In this document: one piece after another, positions 54,795 to 62,544 of the stretch
Layout: every line of letters begins with the position of its first letter
How positions within the stretch are numbered: position 1 is the stretch's first letter
Origin: Flavobacteriaceae bacterium CG2_30_34_30
Lineage (GTDB): Bacteria > Bacteroidota > Bacteroidia > Flavobacteriales > Flavobacteriaceae
DNA: 64,000 nt
Assembly (NCBI GenBank): GCA_001873105.1
Contig: MNYN01000001.1
Coordinates: 1-64,000 of the forward strand
Direction of reading: 5' to 3'
Notes under the pieces: model-generated
Seen by the model: only the letters and a program-made list of their open reading frames with translations
Told to the model about the DNA's origin: nothing
Databases searched by the model: none
Made by a program: the position numbers and the translations under genes

Positions 54795-56069
54795 TTAATT
54801 TTTGGAGTATAAAGGAGGAGCTAAGGTTGCTTTAATAATTATAGATTCATCACCGTTTTGGGTTTTTCTAATGAGGTTGCCATTCCTTGTTAGACCTTCA
54901 AAAACTCCTCGATTTACGAGATTCCAGAGGGCATATTTTGCTTGACCATCAACAGTAAATAAACCAAAGTGGTTTTCAGAACCTGCTGGGTTTGCTGCGT
55001 CTTTCCAAGGTTCATCAAAGGCTTCAAAATAAAAACAACTAATGCTGTCTTTTTGGGTCCATTCTCGCATATGCTTATAATAAACTCCCTCTTTGTATTC
55101 ATCGCAAGTTTTGGAGCCACCTGGGCCGAAATACCCATCAGAAGAGCTTGCCCAGCCAGTTTCACCAATATGAACCGGTTTGTCAACACCCAATGATTTC
55201 ATATAGTTAATAACAGATTTGTATTGCTTTTGAGCGAAGGATTTAGCGCGTAACATTGCTGCGTCAATTTTTTCTAAATCACTAAGGTTTTCTTCACTTT
55301 CAGGCGTAAACCAAAAATCGGGATTGTAGTGTGTGTCAAGCATAGGGTAGGTATGCATCATGATAAAATCTACTGAGCGTATGAGTTTTTCTAAATCGGG
55401 GACGTGGTATTCTGAATCACCGCCACCCCATGAAGCAAAATTATCTGAGCTAGTAATCCACAATTCCTCCTTTAATTTTCCATTTTTTTTAAGGTCTTGT
55501 AAGTAATTAACCCACTTTAGAATGACTCCCGGCTGCACATAGTAACTTTCTGCCCATTTGACCATGGCTTCATTGCCAACGGCGATTGCTTTTACGATAT
55601 CTGGGTATTGATTGGCGAGTTCTGCCGCACGCTTTATTTCCCATTCGTTATTTTCGTCTTCTTCTTTGTGATTGGGGTTGGCTTTAAAGGCATCTTTACA
55701 GTTTATCCACGCACCCACAACGACATACATTTTAAAATTGGGATTTTCCTGTTTTAGTTGGTGTATGGCTTTCAAAACATTTGAAGCGTGAGGCTTGTGT
55801 AATTTATAAGTGCGTAAAAGATGAACGCCCATTGCATGGAGTATTTTCAGGTCTTCTTTTAATTGCTCTACAGTGGGTTCACTATCGTGATTGGCATCGC
55901 GATAACCGCCAAATGAGATGGCTTTAAAGTTTGGATTACCAAAAACTTGTGAAGGACTTAAGCGACTATTTTCATTCATATGTGGGGAGGCATTTTTACA
56001 AGAAACAGTTATGAGCAGTATTAATATAAAGCCAGAAAGGTTAAATTGTATGTTATTTAATAGTCTCAT
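54795..56069 (-). CDS. GH17 family beta-1,3-glucanase lipoprotein
   Basis: A 424-residue lipoprotein (lipobox ITVSC near residue 24) with a GH17 barrel: acid/base Glu167 (AVGNEAMVKW), nucleophile Glu303 (GETGWASS), and the C-terminal FYFEAFDEPWKD segment. It should sit on the outer membrane or in the periplasm, unlike the two signal-less GH17s downstream. It has an insertion around residues 225-270 relative to the 310-residue paralogue. Its ATG overlaps the stop of the phosphorylase gene (ATGA-type, 4 bp). Confidence 0.9.
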   Translation of the reverse strand: MRLLNNIQFNLSGFILILLITVSCKNASPHMNENSRLSPSQVFGNPNFKAISFGGYRDANHDSEPTVEQLKEDLKILHAMGVHLLRTYKLHKPHASNVLKAIHQLKQENPNFKMYVVVGAWINCKDAFKANPNHKEEDENNEWEIKRAAELANQYPDIVKAIAVGNEAMVKWAESYYVQPGVILKWVNYLQDLKKNGKLKEELWITSSDNFASWGGGDSEYHVPDLEKLIRSVDFIMMHTYPMLDTHYNPDFWFTPESEENLSDLEKIDAAMLRAKSFAQKQYKSVINYMKSLGVDKPVHIGETGWASSSDGYFGPGGSKTCDEYKEGVYYKHMREWTQKDSISCFYFEAFDEPWKDAANPAGSENHFGLFTVDGQAKYALWNLVNRGVFEGLTRNGNLIRKTQNGDESIIIKATLAPPLYSKN

Positions 56070-59000
56070 TTTAAATATTTTGAGGTTAAATGCACGTCAA
56101 TTTTTACAATTTCACCTGTTCTTTGGAAAACTTTATTGCTGTTTTCATTATTGAGTTGAAGTGAGGTTGGATTTTGCGTTTTCCCGTCAACAAAAGAGAG
56201 TATTAATGCTTCTTTTTCGCTTAGGGTATAAACAATTGGAATTTGACAATAAGTAAAGGCTAATGATCCTGCTGCTAACTCAATTTCTTGTTGGTTTTGA
56301 TGAACGTCGATAAAAGAAAACAGAGCAGCCTCTTTTAAAAACTCTTCTTCTTTTCGCAGTAAACAGGGGTAAAAAAGAAGTTTGCCCTCGTATACAAAAA
56401 CGCCCAATTCTCCAAATCGGCTAAGAATATCTTCTTTTACCTGTCCAGTCATACCGGGTTGTTGGGCTCCTTTACCGGCTGGCGTGTGCGAGTAAGGGTC
56501 TGTTGGAAAGGCCCCATAGAGTTTGGGTGATTTATGCACACCAATTCCTTCGTTGATTTCATAATAATGTTCAAGGAGTTTGCCAATTACTTCGGGGGTT
56601 TCGTTTTCACGAATGGCCTTCAGGCAACATTCCTGTACCGCTAGTTGCAATTTTGAAACCATATGCCAATAAATAGAGCCTAAACCTTCATAGCCATAAA
56701 AGGTTCCGGAACGTCCGGTAAATTCTTTGTGATTGAAAACCATTTCGAAAAGTTGCAATAATTGAGGGGTTTCTTTTTCAATCAAACGAGAATATTTAGA
56801 CTGTTTTAAAGATTCTAAAGTGTGCTTTAATACACGGGCATTGTTAAAATTTCCGTTAAAGTGATAGTTGCCATTAATGTCTTTTTCTACAATTTGTGTA
56901 TTACCGTCTTGCATCATTTTGACTAATAACTCAGAACTTTCAACGGTTTCTTTTGGGAGCACATTTTTCTCTAAAAAGGAGGGCAATTCTTTATTAGGAT
57001 ATAAAATATAGCTGTATTGGTCTGGTCTAAAGAGCTTACTTTTTTTGAGAGCATTGAGCACCGCTAGGCTTTCTGCTGAAGTTAAATACCCAGCGCTTAA
57101 AGCGGCTACTTGTCCTTCGAGCATTTCATTTAAATATGAAATTTGTATTTCATTTTTATTAGAAATGGTCATTAGGTTGTAAGCGTGGTAGAGGTTGTCG
57201 GGTCTTTTGTTTGCTCTAATAGAGTGATCAATGAAATTTAAGGTGGTTTCTATAAAAGTTTTTAGTTGACTTAGTTCTAACATACTTTTTCTTCCGCTAA
57301 AAGCCTTTTTGTAAATGGTTGTTCTGTAGTTAGAGGCTGATTGACCCACAGCATCAAGAATTATTTTTCTTTCAGAATCTTTAATGCTTCGTTTAAGTAT
57401 ATGGTCATGGTCTTTGAGTGTTTTGGCCACTTGATTAAAATAGGAGAGCAATTCATTTGAAATTTCTACTTGAGCGGGTTCAGCATCTGCAACAATTTTG
57501 TTGAAAAAGCTTAAAAAGCGTCTCAAATAGTAAAGTGTTACCATCGACACACCGTTTCCAACCAACGCATTGTTTGCATCGTTCCATTCGGGTCTTTGGG
57601 TGTTGAGCCATATGCCTGCTTCGGGAATAAAATTAGACACTTTAGCAAGAATGGTAGCCAACATTTTTTCGATAAAGTTAACTTTGCAAATAAACAAGTT
57701 TTCATCTCTAAGCAAAAAGCCATCTGCGCCCAATTCTTGTTTTTTGATGTTGAGTTTTTCATCGAGTTCATAATCAAACTCAATAGTGTCTTTGGGGTTT
57801 TTTACGAGGTCTTTATAGGGTTTTATTTTATAAGGAACGTTAGCATAAACAAATAAATCTTTATCAAAAAAACTTTGAAGAATGTCTGGTTTGTGGTTTT
57901 CTAGGGATTCTAAAAATTTTAGTAAATATATTATTTGATGATCTCCCCAATAACCAATATAGGACCAAGGATTGTTTTCTTCAATAACTTCCCAATCAAA
58001 ACCATCTTTGGTGATCCGGTAAGGGTTGTAACCGTCAAAAGTGGTGGCGTTAAGAAATTTGTGAATCATACTTTCTATAAACTCTGGAAAAGCGGTAGAT
58101 AAGGCTTCCCAGTTTTGAAAAATATCTCTCCAGTTTCCTTCATAATCTAATATTTTTGATCCATCTATTTCATTACGAGTATTGATGGAAAATTTATTCC
58201 AAGGTCTGCTTGGGTCGCCATGTCTTCTGCTAAATTTGAGGGGCATATACTCTAGACAAAGTCTTCTAAAGTTTTTATCGTCACTCTCAAGTCCTATTTT
58301 TTTTAAGCTAGTTAGGTCAAATATATCTGGAAGTGTTTTTAGAGTTTTTTCAGACGTTTTAAAAACTTTTTTGTTTGCGCTAGACAGGTATTTTTCAAAA
58401 TCCCATTTTTCTATTTGATAGTTGTTATCAAAAACACCACCTCTCATTATATTAAACAAGGTATTTGCCATATGTCTAGTATCTCTTGCTTTGTCAGCAG
58501 TTAGTTGCAAGGCATCTGAGGAGGCAATTAGTTTTATTAGTTTTTGGGTTCCTATATTACTATCATCAAGTACATCTTGATAGAGTAGTGAATTGGTTTT
58601 GATTTTGTCAATTAGTGAAGCAATGGCGCTGTGGTTTTGGTTTACATTTGCAATTATCAGCCAGTCTTTTTGTGTGTAAGAGGAGAGGTTTATTTTTTTG
58701 TGAATAAAATAGGCTCCTTTTTCTGCTTTAATGTCGGTTTCTGAAATTAATGTTTTACCTTTTCTAAAATCCTCAAGTTGTAAATTTGAGAGGAGATAGG
58801 TAGGATTTTCTATTCCAATGGACCAAACTATATTTGCTTTTAGTGCTTCACTAGGTTCGGCTTTATCTACAATGATGGCGCTTAAAGCAAAAATACCTAA
58901 ACCGCTATTTGCTTCTAACTCAGTTCTTTTATATGCATCAACCAGATTGCTGCTTTGATTTTGCAAATCTGCACTTACGCCATAAGGCATAACATTTTGA

Positions 59001-59536
59001 ATGCCGTCTAATAGAGAGAGTTTAACCTCAAAATTGTTATTATTTATGAGCGAAGATTTTTTTACAAAACCATAGGTGTCTGATGAATTCCATTGATACC
59101 TGAAGGTAATTCCAAAAGTGTAATTCACTTCTTCAAAAATAATTTTGTTTCCGTAGCGGTTTTTGTAAAGATTTCGAGTAATCTGAAAATTTGCTTTGGT
59201 TCTTTTAGAAAATGGCTCCCATAGAAAATTGTTTTCATTTTGACGAACAATTACGAGAGTTTTACTTCCGGTAGTTCCGGCAGATTCGGTGATTTTATCT
59301 TCTGTATAATAAGGAAATAAGGCATTATTACTGTCTTTTCTTCCGGCTGTTAATCCTCCGTTGCTTGAAATAAACATCCAATGATTTGAATCACTTACTA
59401 TATTCATAAAAAAAGGACGCATCGCATCGGAATTTTCTATTTTATAATACAATTCGTTATCTATTTCGACATAGGAGTGATTACTATTTTTGATTGATAA
59501 ATCTTGTAATTCCTTTATTGTTAATTCCTTATTCAT
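56066..59536 (-). CDS. Large GH94-like glucan phosphorylase, probably GH149 (beta-1,3-glucan)
   Basis: A 1156-residue protein with no signal peptide. It has GH94-clan features: an N-terminal beta-sandwich (HWMFISSNGGLTAGRKDSNN), an (alpha/alpha) barrel with RPEWNDANNALVG, where Asp653 matches the catalytic acid of GH94 (DWND), and a C-terminal YSHTPAGKGAQQPGMTGQVKE segment. Length (about 1,100) and the laminarin context fit GH149 beta-1,3-oligoglucan phosphorylases, which release glucose-1-phosphate. GH161 or a cyclic-glucan-type enzyme are alternatives. It is first gene of the six-gene operon; a terminator separates it from GH16. Confidence 0.78.
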   Translation of the reverse strand: MNKELTIKELQDLSIKNSNHSYVEIDNELYYKIENSDAMRPFFMNIVSDSNHWMFISSNGGLTAGRKDSNNALFPYYTEDKITESAGTTGSKTLVIVRQNENNFLWEPFSKRTKANFQITRNLYKNRYGNKIIFEEVNYTFGITFRYQWNSSDTYGFVKKSSLINNNNFEVKLSLLDGIQNVMPYGVSADLQNQSSNLVDAYKRTELEANSGLGIFALSAIIVDKAEPSEALKANIVWSIGIENPTYLLSNLQLEDFRKGKTLISETDIKAEKGAYFIHKKINLSSYTQKDWLIIANVNQNHSAIASLIDKIKTNSLLYQDVLDDSNIGTQKLIKLIASSDALQLTADKARDTRHMANTLFNIMRGGVFDNNYQIEKWDFEKYLSSANKKVFKTSEKTLKTLPDIFDLTSLKKIGLESDDKNFRRLCLEYMPLKFSRRHGDPSRPWNKFSINTRNEIDGSKILDYEGNWRDIFQNWEALSTAFPEFIESMIHKFLNATTFDGYNPYRITKDGFDWEVIEENNPWSYIGYWGDHQIIYLLKFLESLENHKPDILQSFFDKDLFVYANVPYKIKPYKDLVKNPKDTIEFDYELDEKLNIKKQELGADGFLLRDENLFICKVNFIEKMLATILAKVSNFIPEAGIWLNTQRPEWNDANNALVGNGVSMVTLYYLRRFLSFFNKIVADAEPAQVEISNELLSYFNQVAKTLKDHDHILKRSIKDSERKIILDAVGQSASNYRTTIYKKAFSGRKSMLELSQLKTFIETTLNFIDHSIRANKRPDNLYHAYNLMTISNKNEIQISYLNEMLEGQVAALSAGYLTSAESLAVLNALKKSKLFRPDQYSYILYPNKELPSFLEKNVLPKETVESSELLVKMMQDGNTQIVEKDINGNYHFNGNFNNARVLKHTLESLKQSKYSRLIEKETPQLLQLFEMVFNHKEFTGRSGTFYGYEGLGSIYWHMVSKLQLAVQECCLKAIRENETPEVIGKLLEHYYEINEGIGVHKSPKLYGAFPTDPYSHTPAGKGAQQPGMTGQVKEDILSRFGELGVFVYEGKLLFYPCLLRKEEEFLKEAALFSFIDVHQNQQEIELAAGSLAFTYCQIPIVYTLSEKEALILSFVDGKTQNPTSLQLNNENSNKVFQRTGEIVKIDVHLTSKYLK

Positions 59537-59613
59537 TATTTTTTAATAAAGCTATTAGATTATTTTTATAGAATACATCCAATTTTGAAGTTGTTAGGTT
59601 AATACGTTCATTA

Positions 59614-59645
59614 TTAAAAAGGTCGGGATGATTTGTTTCCGACCT
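59614..59645 (-). terminator. Terminator after GH16 (GGTCGG stem)
   Basis: On the minus strand AGGTCGG (59645-59639) pairs with CCGACCT (59626-59620), followed by TTTTTAAT. It ends the GH16 transcript 57 bp past its stop and 84 bp before the phosphorylase start, so the phosphorylase operon must have its own promoter. Confidence 0.8.
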
Positions 59646-59701
59646 GTATTAATTAGTTTTGATTAAAAAAGTAGATGATTAGAAAAAATAGATAAAAAAA
59701 T

Positions 59702-60514
59702 TTATTCATATACTCTTATATAGTCTACAAGCATTGTTTGCGGAAATAGCGTATTATCGTTTGGTGGTCCTACAAAAGAACCTCCAACGGCAACATTCAT
59801 AATAATATAAAAAGGATGATTAAAAACCCAATCTCCAGGAACATCTGCTGGAGTAATTTGATTATATAAGGTATCATCTACATAAAAATTAATAAAATCT
59901 GGACCCCATTCTATCCCAAATATGTGAAAACCTGTATCAAATCTATCGTTTTCTAAAATAAAACCCTTTGAAACAGATTCACCTGCTGAATAACCAGGTC
60001 CGTGAACGCTGCCGTCTATTCTTATAGGATTTTGCCCCCTGTATTCCATAATGTCAATTTCACCACATAAAGGCCAATCGTTTTGTTCACAGTTATTGCC
60101 TAAAAGCCAAAAGGCTGGCCAAATACCTTGACCCCAAGGGAGTTGTATTTTGGCTTCAAATCGTCCATAAGTTTTTTCAAATTTGCCTTGTGTTTTTATT
60201 CTGGCAGAAGTAAAATTAGAACCTTGAAAGGGTTCTTGACGAGCAATGAAATGAAGCATTCCATTTTCAATTTTAATATTTTCTGGACGGTCTGTATAAT
60301 ACTGTAATTCATTATTGCCCCATCCATTGTCTCCAGTACCAATATCAAAAGACCATAGGGAACTATCAATTGTGCCGTCGTTATTAAACTCATCTGAAAT
60401 AGAAAGTTTTGTAAAGTTATTTCCTATACTTTGAGTTTCATCGGTTGTACAACCTACTAGGATGGTCAAATAAATACCAACTAAAAAACGAGTGATTTTA
60501 TATGTATTTTTCAT
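59702..60514 (-). CDS. GH16 family laminarinase lipoprotein
   Basis: A 270-residue lipoprotein (lipobox ILVGC near residue 21) with a GH16 jelly-roll and catalytic motif EIDIME: nucleophile Glu152, Asp154, acid/base Glu157. The extra residue of EIDIME (against EIDIE) is typical of laminarinase-type members. Other conserved parts are WPAFWLLG, GVEW-like FGIEWGPDFINFYVD and the final VDYIRVYE. An endo-beta-1,3-glucanase at the cell surface is expected. I start at ATG 60514; a TTG two codons upstream is less likely. It is 25 bp after the binding lipoprotein gene. Confidence 0.92.
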   Translation of the reverse strand: MKNTYKITRFLVGIYLTILVGCTTDETQSIGNNFTKLSISDEFNNDGTIDSSLWSFDIGTGDNGWGNNELQYYTDRPENIKIENGMLHFIARQEPFQGSNFTSARIKTQGKFEKTYGRFEAKIQLPWGQGIWPAFWLLGNNCEQNDWPLCGEIDIMEYRGQNPIRIDGSVHGPGYSAGESVSKGFILENDRFDTGFHIFGIEWGPDFINFYVDDTLYNQITPADVPGDWVFNHPFYIIMNVAVGGSFVGPPNDNTLFPQTMLVDYIRVYE

Positions 60515-60539
60515 AATCAAATTGTAAGTGTTTTTTCTT

Positions 60540-62450
60540 TTAATCTATAATTTGTAAATCATCATAGTAGTATGTGCTTCCATCACCTGGCAAATCAGCA
60601 ATAAATTCGAAAAACACGACTATTCTAACAAAACTTGCAGAAGTGTTCATACCATTAAAGTCCCATTCTAATTCTTCCCATTCATTAAGAGTAGTTGTAT
60701 TTGCGTCTAACTCAATTCCTACTGAATTGTCAACATTTTCAAGTCGTACTCTAATGGGAATACCACTTTTGGGTGAAAGTACTTTCATTCTGAATTTTTG
60801 AGAGTTTGAAAAATCTATTGGGGAATCGAGATTGAGTAGGGTGCCTGCAAAAAATTGGGATCCGGCAGTTTTAGTGGAACGCATCACTCTTGAAGTTGGA
60901 TTTATTCCTTCAGGTAAAGGATTCGTTTCAATAACGGAATCTGCACCTTCAAACCCTAAAAAGTCATAGGCAAGAGTTATAGATTCAAAACCAATGGGCA
61001 GAGCTACTTGTGTTGCACCTGAATCATCCACATTAGGGGAAGGTGTTATAACATCTCTGTAATAATAAATATTGTCAACAAAAATATTTGATATGGTGGC
61101 ATCAGAAACAAAAAATAAGAGTCCAATTTGATTTCTTGCACCTAAACCCGTAAATTCTTCTAGAGGAATATCAAGACTTGCCCATTGATTGGTTACTAAT
61201 ATAGAATTTGTGAAAGTTACAGAACCTGATGTTTCATTATTGCCAACATTATTTATTAATTGTATTTTAATAAAATCTCCCGGCTCTATAGTTTCTTGTA
61301 CATTAATATCCACGTGAAGATGTGTCATTGTAGAGGCATTTATTGTTGGTACATTTAAAAATGTGCCTATACCCACAAAATTTAGGTCTGTATAATTTAT
61401 TACTTCTTCACCTCCTATATTAATAGGTGGAGCTCCTCCTTGTGTGGTTTGCCCATCTCCATTAAAAAAACCATTGTAATAATCTACTGGTACATTGGTG
61501 TATGCATCGCTAAAAACAGAAATAACATTTTCCGGAGCTCTAGTTGGGGTAGGAGCTTGTTCAAATTCTCCTAATGATTCTATAGTTAGAGATCCTGTGG
61601 CCTCTACATCGCCTAAACTTGCTCTTATTACTGTAGTGCCAGAGCCAATAATGGCAATTTCACCAAGGTCATTTACCGTTGCAACTTGTGGATTTGAAGA
61701 AATAAAATTAAAGTAACTAGGTGCAGCACTAACTGTTTGGTTTGATCCATTTTCAAGATTAAAAGTTTGAGATAAACCGGTAGTCATAATAGTTGAACCT
61801 GAAAAAGTTTGTTGGGTTATATTTTCACCATTAAAAATTTTTGGTCTTGGTTGTGCTATGGTTCCTAATTTTTCATATTTTAATTCATCTACCCAAAAAG
61901 TATAGCCATTTCCGTTTTCAGGACCTTCAGCATACCAAAAGAGACCTTTTTCTTCTATTAATTTTGAAGGATCAGGTATTGCAATTGTATATTTTTGCCA
62001 GTTAGTCGTTAATTGTAGGTTTTGAAGGGTGGTTAAATACTTGTTTTCACCAAAATCTTGACCAAAGCCTATTTCATTTATTGTACCTGCGGTGGTTGCT
62101 TTTGCCCAAAAAGTAAGGGCATCATACTCCGTTAGATCTCTTCCTGAAAAGTCGGGAAAAATGGCACCGGCAAAGGCGCCTAGGGGATCTCCTACATTAG
62201 GCACATCAAATCGCATTGAAGCGGTTCCTTCATATTTTTCGTTGGTATCCACATTGAAGGCATCAAGTCTTGAACCTGCAAAGGGTAAATATTGTAAACC
62301 AGCACTAAAGCCGTCTATAAATACTTCTGGATTATTAGAAAATCTTGCTTCAACAGCATCTTGTGTAAGATCTCTATCACAACTAAATGATATGAGAAGA
62401 AGTCCTAGTGTAGTTGTGGTTATGATATATTTTTTCATCCAATTTTTCAT
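60540..62450 (-). CDS. Multi-module surface glycan-binding lipoprotein (SusE/F-like)
   Basis: A 636-residue lipoprotein (Cys24 after LLISFS) with no catalytic domain. Modules: a beta-sandwich with CBM-like wording (about 40-195, YDALTFWAKAT, NWQKYTIAI, GYTFWVDELKYE), a bacterial Ig-2-like domain (about 225-295, ISSNPQVATVNDLGEIAIIGSG), a second sandwich (about 310-470, LHVDINVQETIEPGDF, VDNIYYYRD) and a third (about 490-636, NEWEELEWDFNGM, YYYDDLQIID). It should hold glucan at the cell surface. GH16 follows 25 bp later. Confidence 0.85.
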   Translation of the reverse strand: MKNWMKKYIITTTTLGLLLISFSCDRDLTQDAVEARFSNNPEVFIDGFSAGLQYLPFAGSRLDAFNVDTNEKYEGTASMRFDVPNVGDPLGAFAGAIFPDFSGRDLTEYDALTFWAKATTAGTINEIGFGQDFGENKYLTTLQNLQLTTNWQKYTIAIPDPSKLIEEKGLFWYAEGPENGNGYTFWVDELKYEKLGTIAQPRPKIFNGENITQQTFSGSTIMTTGLSQTFNLENGSNQTVSAAPSYFNFISSNPQVATVNDLGEIAIIGSGTTVIRASLGDVEATGSLTIESLGEFEQAPTPTRAPENVISVFSDAYTNVPVDYYNGFFNGDGQTTQGGAPPINIGGEEVINYTDLNFVGIGTFLNVPTINASTMTHLHVDINVQETIEPGDFIKIQLINNVGNNETSGSVTFTNSILVTNQWASLDIPLEEFTGLGARNQIGLLFFVSDATISNIFVDNIYYYRDVITPSPNVDDSGATQVALPIGFESITLAYDFLGFEGADSVIETNPLPEGINPTSRVMRSTKTAGSQFFAGTLLNLDSPIDFSNSQKFRMKVLSPKSGIPIRVRLENVDNSVGIELDANTTTLNEWEELEWDFNGMNTSASFVRIVVFFEFIADLPGDGSTYYYDDLQIID

Positions 62451-62544
62451 CTGTATAGAATATTAGTTTTTTAAGCGGAACAATTAAAAAGTTTTAATAA
62501 TCAGTTGAATTTGTTTATTAAAATACTTTTTTATTTAGATTATT

